Positions 44,796-57,944 of a DNA stretch of 64,000 bases are shown piece by piece (position 1 is the stretch's first letter; each line of letters begins with the position of its first letter). The notes under the pieces were generated by a model that saw only the letters and a program-made list of their open reading frames with translations, was not told the DNA's origin and made no database searches. The position numbers and the translations under genes were made by a program. Source of the DNA: Auricularia sp. M13 (taxonomy: Eukaryota > Basidiomycota > Agaricomycetes > Auriculariales > Auriculariaceae); NCBI GenBank assembly GCA_037042915.1, contig CM073201.1, positions 1,674,001 through 1,738,000 of the forward strand, given 5' to 3'.

Positions 44796-46122
44796 ATGGC
44801 TTCAAGGGCAGAAATTGTTCTGTACTTCACTTTGCAGCTGCTGGGGTTAATTGGCCTGTTATTGTTGGCGTTGACTTTCGTTTTCTCGGTGCGGAGGCAT
44901 GCCACCATCGTCAATAACGCGTTCTTGTGGTCGTTCAGCTGTGCGGCCCATTGTCTCTTGTGCGTTATGCTCTCACTGTTGGCATGCATATATCTTAGAC
45001 TTCCTCGTAGATTCTTGACCGGTCACTTGTCGGGAGCTGAGCCTCCGGCTGCACTGTGCCAACTGCAATCCGCGTTCCTGCTGGCCCTCCCTCCGACGTT
45101 GGCTTCTGCGGCACTATGCATTGTGTTCAAGGTGCGCCCACAGATCTTGTGTTTATATTATAATGATAGTCTCCAGGTTTGGAGCTTGGCTTGGACGGTC
45201 AACCGGGAAAGCTTCAGTTTTCTTCATGAACCTAACTACGTGACGACCATCGTGCGTGGATCCTGAAAACTCGTCCAATCTCAGCTCATCTATGCAGTAT
45301 GTTATATTTCCATATATCGTGTTTATTGGCTCTACTGCAGCTGCTGTGGCTGTAAGTCGTTGTTGTGCTCTAGCGACTGGCATTCATTCATTCATTCAGG
45401 TCGGGAGCCACAGTCCAGTTGTTCGCTTCGATTACTACTGCGTCTCGACCAATCGTACTATGTGAGTAGCACGCCTGACGTCAATCTCAGTCAACATGAC
45501 CGAATCCCAGTGCCAAATGCTCAGGAGGACTCGCGGCTGCGTTCCTTCTAATCCAATCCATCCTCCTCGGTTCGTGCTTTACAGACTTTGCTTCTCTTGC
45601 GTATGCTAAACCGCACTAGTATGGACATTAGTACTCGTGGCTCGTCGCTATCTCACCTCGCGGAGGCTTGGAAGAAATGAACTAGGCGACAACATCCCTC
45701 TGCTTGTCAGAATCGCACTTTTTACCGCCTGCACCATGTACGCTGCAGCCATATGCCGTCCTGCCCATTCTCACTGCTATTCCACAGTGTTGGGCTCGTG
45801 TATGTTGCTCGTAGGCGGGAAGTGCACATGCTAATGGTTGGCAAAGTCTCAGCCTTTGGGCGACCGGGGAGTTCTCCGACAGCGTGGGAGACATTCTTGT
45901 GGCAGGAAGTAAGCCGCTGCTATATGTTAACACGGGAAGCTTACTCGTTGCGTAGTTGCGCCTACGCTGTTCTTCATTTTCAGCTCTCAAAAAGACGTGC
46001 TGACGGCGTGGGGTCTCGTTGCGTCGCCGAGGCCGTTGGATCAACTCCCTCGGAGATTATCCCTTGCTGTCGACATTGATCTTCGAAGAGCCTCACTAGT
46101 CGTAGAAGGAGCAGTCGTATAA
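44796..46122 (+). CDS. Basidiomycete multi-pass (probably 7-TM) membrane protein
   Basis: The ATG at 44796 starts MASRAEIVLYFTLQLLGLI, the first of several hydrophobic segments: LLLLALTFVFSV, FLWSFSCAAHCLLCVMLSLL, FLLALPPTLASAALCIVF, VIFPYIVFIGSTAAAVAV, GGLAAAFLLIQSILLVWTL, LVRIALFTACTIVGLVYVA and probably ILVAGIAPTLFFIFSSQKDV. Short cytosolic-type loops carry Arg/His (SVRRHATIVNN, YLTSRRLGRNELGDNI). The arrangement resembles the large family of uncharacterised GPCR-like proteins in Agaricomycetes, but I cannot assign a ligand or name. About seven introns; the joins of the last exons (45810-45960) are uncertain because the two flanking exons do not connect in one frame with the splice sites I can see. 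One intron contains an (ATTC)n run near 45385. Confidence 0.6.
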
Positions 46123-46281
46123 TCCATATTTGCATCTTCGACCTTGGGACCTGTATCCCGTCCGGAGTGCCGCATTTGGATGTGTGATAGACGTGTGATT
46201 TGGATCCGCCTCCGAGTCAGTTTCTCCCACACGGCCTCATCGCCGAAATGTCAAGTCGTCTACTTCTTTATCCTGACCACC

Positions 46282-47669
<1,388 letters not shown>

Positions 47670-47871
47670 TCTGTGCATACCGACATCTTGGGCTCAAATT
47701 TCTCTATTGAATCATTGCGTGCTAGTTGGGCGGAATAAAGTTCTTGGATGGATTCTATGAAGGGGAAGTGATATTTTGGCAAAGAAATTCGTTGAGTACT
47801 GGTACCGTGCCGCCATGGGTTTCAGCGGATGCTTGCACAGCCACCTTTCCACGTTCGCGGAGGAGACCACG

Positions 47872-50800
47872 ATGGCTCCGAAGCACGCAGACTACCAGCC
47901 TCTAGGCCAAGGCGATGATGAGGGGGACATTGGCGCAGGGCCGTCCACGCTGCAGCCACGACCACGACGGGCGCGTCGGGCCAGCCGTCCAGGCAAAATC
48001 GACCTGAGCAAGATCGACGACGCGTTCCAGCGCTGGAAGGAGAGCATTGCGGCCAAGCTCACGCGCAAGAGCTTCAAGAATGACTCTGTCAGGCGCGAGA
48101 TTGTCCATACCGTCTTCCATCCCACAGTGCATGCCACTGTCGTCGAGAACGCCGAGGTACGTGTACCATGCGACCAGCGCGCCACCGTGTCTGACCGCGT
48201 ACGCTCAGGTTAAGACACTCGATCACAAGCCGCCTATGACCCATGAAGACTATGCCAGGCATGTATGCTCTGTGTTCGGGCTGCTCGTGCGACTGACATG
48301 GGCTCCAGCATGGCTGACGCCGTTCGCACCGCCATTGCCGAGGGTTGCACCCGAAGCTCATAGCAAAGGGCTCCTCGGGTTCTTATTTCGCACGAGCAAA
48401 GGTCGACGGGCGCATTCAGACCGTTGGGTACGCCGTCTGCACGTAACGTCCACGGAGCCTTTGCTGAACGCTGCGTATCAGCGTTTTCAAGCCCAAGGAC
48501 GAGGAGCCGTATGGAAATGCCAATCCCAAGCTGACCAAATGGATCCACCGCCAATTCAAGTGGATCATACCTTTCGGAAGAGCCTGTCTTATACCAAACC
48601 TGAGGTAAGAGCGATGCAACACGTAATGGTGCCTGTGGCTCACATGAAACCTACTTTCCAGTTATATCAGCGAGGCTGCCGCGTCCTTGCTGGATGATCG
48701 GTCGGTCGTCGATTGCATTGTGCTCGCCAGTCCATCTAATCTAATCTCAGCCTTGGCCTCAATATCGTCCCGCGAACCGAGCTGGTCTCATTCGCCAGTC
48801 CTGTGCGAGAACGGTCCCGGAAAGTGCATCTGTTTCGTTGTCGCTAAGACGATTTCAGGCTTTCTATTATCCGTGGTTGATTCGTCGCGCCGCCAAGAAG
48901 GGGAAGCCGCTTCCGGAAAAGATCGGGAGTATGCAATGCTTTATGCACGGATTTCAAGGTCAGTCACTCCCTCATATGCGTCAAGTGCTGTTCTCAAGCC
49001 GCTTGTATCTAGATGCTTCTGGTTTCTTGAGGGAACATCCGCTGCCTGGAAGATCAATCGCAGATACTTACGATGATTCCGCGCATCGCACTGGTAACAG
49101 TACAGCAAAGCGCTTTGGAACGCGCTTAGCGTAGTATGTGGAAAGACTGGCGACGAGGAGTCACTGTACGACGACGAACCGGATAACGAGCTACTTTTCG
49201 ATTCGTCGGTTGACCATTCCGACCACCCGTTCCATTGGTCTCCTCAATTATTACAAAGCTTTCGCGAGGAGTTGGAAAAGTTCGTTGATCCTTGAGATTT
49301 CAGCCTGAAATTGACAGAATACCAGACTTGTAATCCTTGGTCCGCGCTCTGCCATAACATTCTGTGCACCGGCTCATCGCCATTTCAGACTACCTCATGC
49401 TCAATACCGACCGCGGCGCGGACAACTACATGCTGAAGGTGAGACTCGTGCTGATCGGTTAATATCATTAACCTTTGAACAATGAAAAGTACTGCGAAGG
49501 GAGCACGATAAGGGCCCCGTCAACACCGGGCCTTCGCGCTCAATGATGCCTTTGATGAGCGAACTGAAGGCTGGCAATGGCGACTTCACTCCTCTCACTG
49601 GACGAAGCTTTGGATCGCCCTCTGGGTCGCGCACCAATGTTTCGACACCATACAACTCACAGCCGCATATACACCTCGCCGCGATAGATAACTCTCTTTC
49701 ATTCCCCCATGAGCACCCTAAAGGATGGCGGTCCTTCACCTACGGATGGCTTTACCTACCAGTGAACGTCATCGGCAGGTATGTCGCACGACTACCACTT
49801 GGCGAGAGGTGCTGATACGAAATCAGACCATTTAGCGAGAAGACTCGACGGGCGATACTACCACTGCTCACGTCGAAAGAATGGTGGGAGGAGACGACCT
49901 TTCAATTACGGAAGATGTTCGCTCTCGATCCTGATTTCCATCCCAGTGAGTCGTATGCTCCGGTCCAGGGAGATCTTCTGAAACATTTTGTAGAGATGTT
50001 TGCTGTACGTTGAGGCAGTCATTTACAGCGAACTCGCCTTCTGATGACAACAGCGGCAACTGGCAGTGCTCAAGGGACAAGCATGGAATATCGTACAAAG
50101 CCTTAGGCATTCAGTACGTCCCATACGAATAGTGGGCGCGTGAACTGACCGTTCTTCTCTTTTTCCACAGGATGAGGGACCGCTCGAGCTCACTCGCCGA
50201 CAAAAAGTGCTTATTTGGGACGACGAGGTCGAGCTGCCGGAAGACCTTGATCCAAATACACCTTTGAGCGGTGGACCATCGGGCAACTTGTCGCAGAGTC
50301 TTGCGGACCTTCCCCGTTCACCACAGGCACGGGCACCGCACAGGCGTAGTATGAGCACTGGAGGTGGTGACTTCCCACCGCCCATGCGTCGGCGTTCGAC
50401 GGATACCGGCGTGTCGCGGCCAGTACCGTTCGCTTCCAAGTACCAGCAGATGAACAAGGGGCTAAGTGGCGTGGCCGTTCTTGAGCACATGGAACGCTTG
50501 GATAAGGTGGAAGCAGGCCTGAAGCGACTGGGCATGGAAGATAGCCTCGAGGAGCAAGAGGAGCCCGCCACCACGGACATTTCCCCTGTTCCGTCGTCAC
50601 CGACCCGACCGGCTGTGCAGGAACCAGAGGGTGCTGATATGGGACTCTCGCAGCCGGCCACTGCGGAGGGCTTGTTTGGAGCACCTACGAGCCTTAGCGA
50701 GCGTGTAGCTAGCCCTATATCCCCCGGGCCAAGTGGGCACGTTCGTTGGGCGAGTGGACTTGTGAGCGGGCGACCGAGTATGGATGCTTTGTCGGAAGAA

Positions 50801-50934
50801 GAGGAGGACACGCCGAAGCGCATTGTAATTATGGAGGTGCGTCTCGTTATCATGCCTTCGCTCTCACTTGCGCTGACACTTGTTCGTAGCGATTGGAGAC
50901 CGTGGATACGAAGGCTACTTTTTCTTGTTGGTAA
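47872..50934 (+). CDS. LSB6: Type II phosphatidylinositol 4-kinase
   Basis: Makes PI4P on Golgi/endosomal or vacuolar membranes. The kinase motifs are those of PI4K2: [20 protein letters not shown] (glycine-rich loop), [20 protein letters not shown] with the ATP-binding Lys, [34 protein letters not shown], a [18 protein letters not shown] segment, the catalytic loop [14 protein letters not shown], and the [20 protein letters not shown] segment with the metal-binding Asp, then [20 protein letters not shown]. After the kinase come about 250 residues of Ser/Pro/Glu-rich sequence ending [14 protein letters not shown]. The start is uncertain; an upstream in-frame ATG at about 47815 is possible. 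Many short introns (about ten). Confidence 0.88.
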
Positions 50935-51093
50935 ATGAACCATTCATTTCACTCTGACTGGCTCTGGAGTACACTAGATTAGAAGCTACATCATTTGTAT
51001 TACTTGAGTTTAGACTTACATTTGAGAGTGACCCGGGAGTGACGCGCTTTTGAACTCCGGTCTTCAACTCTTCCACCCGACCTTCCGTCGCCC

Positions 51094-52658
51094 ATGTCGA
51101 AGTATAGCCTCTTGTCAGATCTTCAGCGATTAAAGGGGCTCGGTTGTGACCTGCTCTTAGGGATGCTTGGGACGACGAAGAGCACCAGCGACGGTTGCGG
51201 CGACGCGCAGTAAAGAAGGGCTCGAGATTGGAGGGCATGATGCAATCCATGGCGCGCCGAGCTAAGGCGTCCAGGTCGTCTGCTACTGCGTCAGGATCCT
51301 CTGGAGCTGCTGTATTGCGCAGCTCTCCAAGCGTTGATTACGATTACAGTATGCTTGGATAACCCTTACTATCTGTGCGCTGACTCGGTCAGCCTCGGAT
51401 TCTGCCAGTATCGACGAAGGCCGCACGCGTAAGAAGGTAGGCGTAAATGCTCAAACCTCGACCTGTATGCGCTCGACTTCACCGCACTCAGCCTCGACTT
51501 TGCCATAGTCCAATGCCGGACTGGCTTGCTGGCGCCCTCGATAAGACGAAGCGAACACGCGCAATCGGCGAACGATCTCGAATGATGCAACAGGACATCG
51601 TCCAAGTCTCTCCGCAGCGCTCTGTTTTCAGTAATCTGACTACGCTCGCGAATCCACGGCCGCTATATCCTGAGCAACTTATCCCTGTCGTGTTTCCCGA
51701 CCACGACAACACTTGGCAACATCAGATGGTCTTCGCTCATCCGGACTCTTCCTTCGCCGTGACAGAGAATGACATCGAGCGCGATGTTGCTCGTGAACTC
51801 CGCGCCCAACCTTTCGCTCCTTATACAAGTCCTGGCCCTAGCTTTGCCGATGCGACACTCTTTGCCCCTCCCTCTCTTGCCCACCATACGTTCCCTCGTC
51901 AACCTATCACGACCAGCACTTCCACTGGCATGGCAATATCCAGTCCACGACGGCATGCATCGTTTGCACTTCCAGTTGACCCTCGGACAGAATTTGAAGT
52001 CGCAACTCCAGAAGATATATCCCCTTATGCAGCTTTGCAGGAACCATTAGAGTTTCGGCCACCTGATGGCGCATTCTTTCCCACGACCCCTTTGCGACCC
52101 GTGCCGGGGATTGTGCGTGACTTTTGCCGCTGTTATGGACCTTCGAAGCAGCTTTCACTCTGCTCATCTTATATGCTATCGAATAGTTCCAGTCGACGTT
52201 CTGCCCTGAGGATACGGAGAGCCTCGGGTCCGATTCACTCGCTGCGGTGTACCGTCGGCCATTCATCCCATGCCCCTCCCCGGTATATTGCGCATGCCTA
52301 ACTTGCTCTTGCCTTCAACTCATGCGATCAGATCCAGCAAGTCAATTCACGAGCAAAGGACGTGTATCACGAGCGTCTCTTGGAATTCGCTCAAGAGCAA
52401 GCATCGAGTGATGCGCCTGTCCTGGGCGTTTCCTCTGACGGCGGACGACGTTTCGTCGCTTATTCCTCGACCGGTGGATCTCGCCAGAACAGCGCTCAGC
52501 ATCGCCTTCCAGCTCCAGGCAGCGCTCGGCGGTACTTTTCTACCAGTGGCGTACTGGGTGCTTTCGGTCAGCAGTCATCCGATGACTTCAGCGAGACGTT
52601 CGCCTTTGGTCTCTGGAGCGCTCATGAAGAGTCGTCGGACTCAAGGGGAAGACAATAA
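51094..52658 (+). CDS. Fungal protein of unknown function
   Basis: The start is taken as the ATG at 51094: MSKYSLL joins over a 47-nt intron (51114-51160) to DAWDDEEHQRRLRRRAVKKG and then GMMQSMARRAKASRSS. Later exons read DWLAGALDKTKRTRAIGERS, DIVQVSPQRSVFSNLTTLAN, PRPLYPEQLIPVVFPDHDNT, then a Pro/Phe-rich stretch, FQSTFCPEDTESLGSDSLAA, VYRRPFIPCPSP and finally QQVNSRAKDVYHERLLEFAQ, ending GLWSAHEESSDSRGRQ. It is basic at the N-terminus, with no membrane segment and no known domain. Length is about 430 residues. Exon joins around 52110-52185 are a best guess. It is convergent with the UPF0643 gene, 105 bp between stops. Confidence 0.6.
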
Positions 52659-52763
52659 CAGATTCCGTTGTGCTTTGTAGTCTCTAATTCTAATCGTGAA
52701 GCAGCAATATATTAAGTACATGCTCGACACCCTTGTCCGACGAGCAGCCCGTATATCCTCAAC

Positions 52764-53490
52764 TCACCAACCGACCTCTCCGCCGTTGTAAGAATCAAGC
52801 TCTAAGCTCGTTTGTCCTTTGCGCTTGCGCAGCACATGCCGCTCGAGCGAATAAACTTCATACGATGCAGCTGCCAATTTCATGGCACGAATATGGTGTG
52901 GACGAGAATTTGCAGCGATGGCATGCTGGCGCGACTGCCAGATGCAAGTCGCCAGGTTCAGGCCAGTCTCGGGATCCGGCACACCATACCTGGAAATCAT
53001 CATCAAAAGGACGCGTTTGCGACCAGCAGCATATGACTCGCCAATACAGAAGGAGACCACCGTTTTGCACGGCTTCTTCGTGGGCGAGTCGATCCGCCTC
53101 GTAAAGAGGAGAACCGTCACTGCCGTCCTTACGCTTGGACCGGAAGGCAACACAGTACCACTCGCGTTCCTCGTCGACAGCAAGCGAGAGCTGGTCCCAG
53201 TTGAACGCGTCCCTGTACGAAGTCGACGCGTATTTCTTCGTCACAGGTCGGAACGCGTGTAAGGCACGATGCAAAGACAACGAAACTGGGTCGATGTTCG
53301 GCAGTCGCGTGTCGGTGCGCAGTCCTTGGACGTTCTCAGGATGCTGGGCATTGGCTGGCAACGAGGAGAGCAGAGGAGGGAGATATAGGAGTTCCGAGGA
53401 CTTGTCGTCGAACTCGGGCAGTCGATGCGGGTCCCGCGATGCCTGCGTCTGCGACGGGTGCGGAGGAGCGGTGAATGTGAGGCCAGGCAT
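52764..53490 (-). CDS. UPF0643-family fungal protein
   Basis: Two exons joined over an intron at 52990-53041 that requires a GC donor (GCGAGT). The product reads MPGLTFTAPPHPSQTQASRD, ELLYLPPLLSSLPANAQHPE, TRLPNIDPVSLSLHRALHAF, VTKKYASTSYRDAFNWDQL, EEREWYCVAFRSKRKDGSDG, LYEADRLAHEEAVQNGGLLL, YWYGVPDPETGLNLATCIWQ, SRQHAIAANSRPHHIRAMKL and YEVYSLERHVLRKRKGQ. The WYCVAFRSKRK, LYEADRLAHEEA and ATCIWxSRxxAI blocks are those of the fungal UPF0643 family, whose function is unknown. About 225 residues, the usual size. It is divergent from the complex I gene, with 200 bp between start codons. Confidence 0.82.
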
Positions 53491-53690
53491 GACTATCTGG
53501 GGATCTTGCAGTCGTGTACATTCTGAAGTCAGTCCAACGCTCTGTTATAGCAAGGCCAATGCTCGGCTATGTTACGCGACATATTGCGCAATTGCTCATA
53601 GGAAGTTGCGAGATCGTGAGCGAGAACAAACGACAGCAAAGTCCGACACTCTGATCCATCTGCCGCCGCGGCCGTCACGCTGTTGGCGAA

Positions 53691-54478
53691 ATGGCCACGA
53701 AGAAGGCCGCAGACCATACACTATACCACCTCGCGTGAGTCGGTGGTTTGTGCAGCTGGTAGCAAACGCTGAGCGTCGCCCAGGCCTCGCGGATTCTGGA
53801 AGAAATTCCGTACGAACTTGACTCGTCGCGCTCGGGCACGTGAGGTCCTGACTACAGCGACAATAGGGGAAGTTGTTGCTGTGAACCCAGAGATTTCGAG
53901 CGGTTTGCCACTGGCAGACCGCAACCGTCGCCCGCCTCCAGCGTCGCGGCCAGAGCGCTATGCAACGCCGGCAACCAAAGGTGTGCCATTCGCTCCACTT
54001 CGTAGCGCGCGCTCACATTCAGCGTCCAGCGTCCGACCCCGCGCAGAATCCGTACTGGAAGCGCGACGTGCGCAGGCAGTATCCCCAGCTGTCAGTCATC
54101 AGCCAGTCCGGCCTTGCGCAGGTGCTGCTGAACGCCCCTGAGCTCAGAGCGTACGTGCGACCTTCTGTTTATGCCACTGCCTTTGACACGCCACTTCCCA
54201 GTGTCGAAGCACCAGCAGAGGGCTCCGAAGCTGCATCTGCGAAGGCGGCGGCGCCAACGGACCCGGCTGTTGCGGTCTCCACGCCCGCCCCCGCTGCGCC
54301 AACCCCGCTGGCAGACCTGACGTCTGCGATTCAGGCGCTTTCCGCTGCACGTCAGCCCTTCTCCGATGCTAAGCTGCCACCGACTCCGCCGTCGTCGTTC
54401 AGACGTTGGAATGTTGAGCGTGCTCCAGACGCTCCTCATGACTCCAGCGCATACTGGCCCATGGCCCTCTACAAGTAG
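53691..54478 (+). CDS. NUO21: Fungal respiratory complex I 21-kDa accessory subunit
   Basis: Part of mitochondrial NADH:ubiquinone oxidoreductase. The start MATKKAADHTLYHLA joins over short introns to GFWKKFREVVAVNPEISSGL, PLADRNRRPPPASRPERYAT, PATK, then ASDPAQNPYWKRDVRRQYPQ and LSVISQSGLA. These match the two blocks of the fungal 21-kDa subunit family (FW.KF..vNPeiSSGLP and the AENPYWKRDVRR block). The C-terminal third is an Ala/Pro-rich tail (AKAAAPTDPAVAVSTPAPAA) and ends RAPDAPHDSSAYWPMALYK. The tail length varies in the family. Introns lie at about 53736-53782, 53807-53867 and 53981-54024; the donor of the middle one is GTACGA. Confidence 0.87.
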
Positions 54479-54769
54479 ACAGTGAAGCGGACAATGCGCA
54501 ATGTGACACTTCTATAACACCAGCTATATCCAGTTGCCTGCAAGTTGCGCGTGTCGTCTCGACGGTTGTGAGCAGGCATCTCAGAGTCAGATTTTCAATG
54601 GCGGCTCGTACAACTATAAGTATAATGTGACGCAAAACGATTGGTATGACTTAAAGGTTGAGCTCGTGGCAGACCTACTTTGAATTCACCCGGTCGCGCT
54701 GTCCGAACCCATCATATCATCCATATTTACTCCTCATTCGCGCGGCGCGATCGCCGTTTGAACCAGACC

Positions 54770-56381
54770 ATGTCAAACTCCAGTGGCCTTTCCGATACGT
54801 CGCAGAACAGCTTTGAGGATGACTGCAAACTCATATTCTCTCCGTTGACGCTGCCATGTGGTCGAATTGTCAAGAATCGATTGGCAAAGGCGCGTTGTTC
54901 GCATAGACCAGCTCAGCATCCACCCTGATAGCATGACAGGCAGCCATGTACGAGAGCCTGGCGCATTTTCCTGGAGGCCCGCCGACACCTGAAATTCTGT
55001 GTCTGTACGAACTATGGGCACGCGGTGGCTGGGGTATCATTTTGACTGGCAATGTCCACATATCTACTCGGCATCGAGGCCTTGGCAGGGATCTACTCTT
55101 GAATGCGCGCGCACCGTCGCAAGAGGAGCGGAAACTGTATACAGAGCTCGCCCGTGCGATGCGCTCGGTAAAGGACGGCGAGGAACAGCCGCTTGCACTT
55201 ATGCAGTTGAATCATGCTGGTACGTGGACGACCACGCGCGCGTAATTGCTGATCATAGTCCAGGGAGACAGTCTCCGAACTTTCTCGGCGGTCGTTGGCC
55301 TTGGGACAGGCCACTTGCTCCGAGCGCCACGAGAGTCGGTTCAGGCTCTCAAGAGGGTCTCATCGCACGTGCAATCTACCGCGTCCTGTTCCAGACGCCG
55401 CGCGCCATGGCATTGGAAGATATTGAGGAAGTGAAACAAGAATTTACGCAGGCAGCTGTTTTCGCGCACGAATGTGGCTTCGACGGCGTTCAGGTTCACG
55501 CAGCTCATGGATGTGCGTCAGAAGTTATGTCATGCGTTCCAACCGTAGCCTCGAGCTCATCACACGCACACAAGATCTTCTGGCACAATTCTTGTCTCCC
55601 CTGACGAACACCCGCACCGACAAATACAAGGATGGCATCTTGCTCGTCAAGGAAATCTGTCAAAGCATACGGGCTACTGTGCCGTCTTCATTCGTCGTCG
55701 GGATTAAGCTTAATGCTGCTGACTATACATCTGGTGGTTTGACGGAGACTCAAGCCCTGGAACATGTCAAATTGCTCGCTGCGTGCGATCTCGATTTCAT
55801 CGAGGTCAGCGGCGGGAGCTACGAGAGCCCAGGTACGAGACCTCAAATACCGGGTTGAGATGACTGATATCGTCGCATATGCAGCGTTTACTGACAAGGC
55901 ATCGCCGCGACAAGCCTTTTTCGCCAACTTCTCGAAACAGTCACGCGCGGCGCTATCCTGCATGCCAGACTCCAAGCGGCCCCTCGTCATGCTCACGGGC
56001 GCACTTCGCACTGCGTCTGATATAGCAAGCTGTCTGCGTGCCCCGCATGCCGACATAGCCGGCCTCGGTCGTCCAGCCGCCGTCGACCCTTGGTTTCCCC
56101 GCCATCTCGACAAGCCGCCGCAACCAGCACCAGATTTTTTCTCGCCAGCATGGTATCCGCGACTCTTAAATGCCAGTATGGGCACAGCCTGGCATTGCAG
56201 GGCAATGCTTTCTTGCGTTCAAGGAGACCCTGTCGACTATGCAGCAACAGGCCTCGGTGTCACATGCTACATGTTTCTAGGCACTCGTTGGAGATACATT
56301 CTGGTGGGATGTGCTTCTGGAATGGTTGCTGCTGTAGGTGTAGTTCTGAAGTTGGCGTCGATGGTCCATGGTCCATGGTAA
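54770..56381 (+). CDS. Old yellow enzyme-like NADH:flavin oxidoreductase
   Basis: FMN-dependent TIM-barrel oxidoreductase. The product starts MSNSSGLSDTSQNSFEDDCK, LIFSPLTLPCGRIVKNRLAK, then AMYESLAHFPGGPPTPEIL, YELWARGGWGIILTGNVHIS, PLALMQLNHAGRQSPNFLGG, VKQEFTQAAVFAHECGFDGV, QVHAAHGYLLAQFLSPLTNT with the substrate-binding His pair region, RTDKYKDGILLVKEICQSI, ACDLDFIEVSGGSYESPAF, and VMLTGALRTASDIASCLRAP with ADIAGLGRPAAVDPWFP, the FMN phosphate site. This subgroup (Asp/Gly-rich, HAAHGYLL) is the bacterial-type 2,4-dienoyl-CoA reductase/NADH-oxidase-like OYE found in many fungi. The C-terminus, beyond the usual barrel end, carries a hydrophobic stretch (ILVGCASGMVAAVGVVLKL) that could be a membrane anchor. 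Confidence 0.83.
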
Positions 56382-56562
56382 CTCATATTTGGACTGCGTT
56401 CGCACTTGCTGTCCCCTGTATTTTATTCGATGCATCATTTGAGGGGGCGAGGAACGAGGAACGGGTCTCCCAATTGCAGAGCTTGTAGAGTATGAGGAAT
56501 AGAGTAAGGTCGCGTGATCCATCCGACCGTCCATCGCGATTTTGGACATGGTCCGGGCGGCT

Positions 56563-56593
56563 GCCTATATAAACCTGGCGCCGAACATCCGTG
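56563..56593 (+). promoter_or_regulatory. Proximal promoter of U2 copy 2 with TATA box
   Basis: CTATATAAACCTGG lies about 29 bp upstream of the RNA 5' end (56594). The same 31-bp interval is conserved with copy 1 apart from about six bases. The full TATATAAA suggests this copy has the stronger core promoter. Further upstream there is no similarity between the two copies. Confidence 0.6.
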
Positions 56594-56789
56594 ATTCCTT
56601 ACCACTCTGGCCTTTTGGCTTAGATCAAGTGTAGTATCTGTTCTTTATAGTTTAACAACTATAACGACCCTATGGGGTCTGTTCGTTGTTATCTTATTTT
56701 TGACAGCCCGTGTTGCGCTCTTGGGCTTGCTCAAGGCGCTTCACACGATGACCTTGCCACTGCACTCCCGGCTTGTGTCGTCAGGGCCC
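56594..56789 (+). ncRNA. U2: U2 spliceosomal snRNA (copy 2)
   Basis: Same RNA as the minus-strand copy at 4580-4775: GGCCTTTTGGCTTAGATCAA, GTGTAGTATCTGTTC with the branch-site-pairing GUAGUA, the stem-loop II region, the Sm site ATTTTTG and the 3' stem-loop GATGACCTTGCCACTGCACT. Within the proposed 196-nt RNA the only difference is A at RNA position 150 (56743) where copy 1 has G. The following 85 or so bp to about 56875 differ at three positions only, so a 3'-processing signal or recent duplication is conserved there too. Confidence 0.93.
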
Positions 56790-57187
56790 CTTCTTCGCTT
56801 TTCAACCCTTCATGGAACTGTCGCGACCAGCCAGTTTGGCAATGCGTCTGACAGTGCGATGAAAGATTGAAATGGTATTCAATTTTTTTTTCCTTCACCT
56901 CGCATCTTTTGAATGTTTCCGGTCAACCGGTCAGTGCGGGGAATTGCGAATATGCGTGCGTACTCAGCGTCATTTGTGCCCTGTCTAGCATTAGTATCAA
57001 AGTAGTATCTCATTTACCACGTATCCCTCGTAATGTCTCTGTTCTTGACTTCGTGTCTCTTCGATGACGTCCAATCCAAAATTTGTCCAAAATGGCAGAG
57101 CAGACAGCCACGAATTGCAGGTCTGCCACTCCCTGAGGCAGAGGGAAGGATGGATCTCAGCCATTGTTGTGTTCGACGGAAATACCA

Positions 57188-57928
57188 TCCGACACCGGGA
57201 AGTGAAACACTTTATGATATCTCGCCACTGAGGCTTTCCCTTCCCTCCGGACCTTTTGCATCGTATTCCCAGGCATAAAATACAGGGGGGTAGACGTTTT
57301 TTTGGAGGGGAAATGTGCAAAGGATGACGAGCAATGCAATACACCAGGAAGTGAAATATTTCGGAAGCATCTGATGCATCAGCAATCGCCGCTCCGACCG
57401 CTCGGAACTCATTTCGTCCCCACTAGGAGTCTTCAGTAGAACGACGAAGGCGTCAATGTTGTATTCTTAACAGCTACCATGAAATCTCTGAAGTCTTTAA
57501 TCCACTTCCGGGCGCGAACTTCGAGGCTATGAAAGGTACCGAGCTCTGTTCCGAGCTTCCGAACATCGAGCTGGCTACCCCGTCGAGCACCCAACTGCGT
57601 TTGAGCCACATACACGCAAAGGCAGCCTCCTGTGAGCTGTATATACACATTATAAACCATATTGAAGGGGTGGGAGGGGTACAGGGCGTAGGGGGAGGCG
57701 TGGGTTGCAAATGGCCGACTGCGTACACCACCATTCACACGACGGCGACGGCTCTGGTCACCGCTGCAAAGACATTTTCCCATCGGACACTTCAATATTG
57801 GGTAGCCTGCCCATTTCTGCATGTGTCTATATCAGCTCAAGTGTCCACGATGTGTGAGTAGCGCGCTGAAGACGGAAAAGTGCGGAATATTTCACTTCCC
57901 GGGGGGCGTTTCACTTCCCGGTGTCGGA
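57188..57928. repeat. 741-bp unit with nested terminal inverted repeats
   Basis: Outer arms 57188-57208 and 57908-57928 are exact 21-bp inverted copies (TCCGACACCGGGAAGTGAAA…). An inner pair, 57344-57364 and 57882-57902, shares CCxGGAAGTGAAATATTxCGG. The motif GGAAGTGAAA therefore occurs four times, twice in each orientation. The interior has no recognised coding sequence but contains a GT-rich stretch (57665-57705). This looks like a non-autonomous DNA element, possibly one copy inserted in another; no transposase is present. Confidence 0.6.
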
Positions 57929-57944
57929 TACAGTGCTTTGCATA

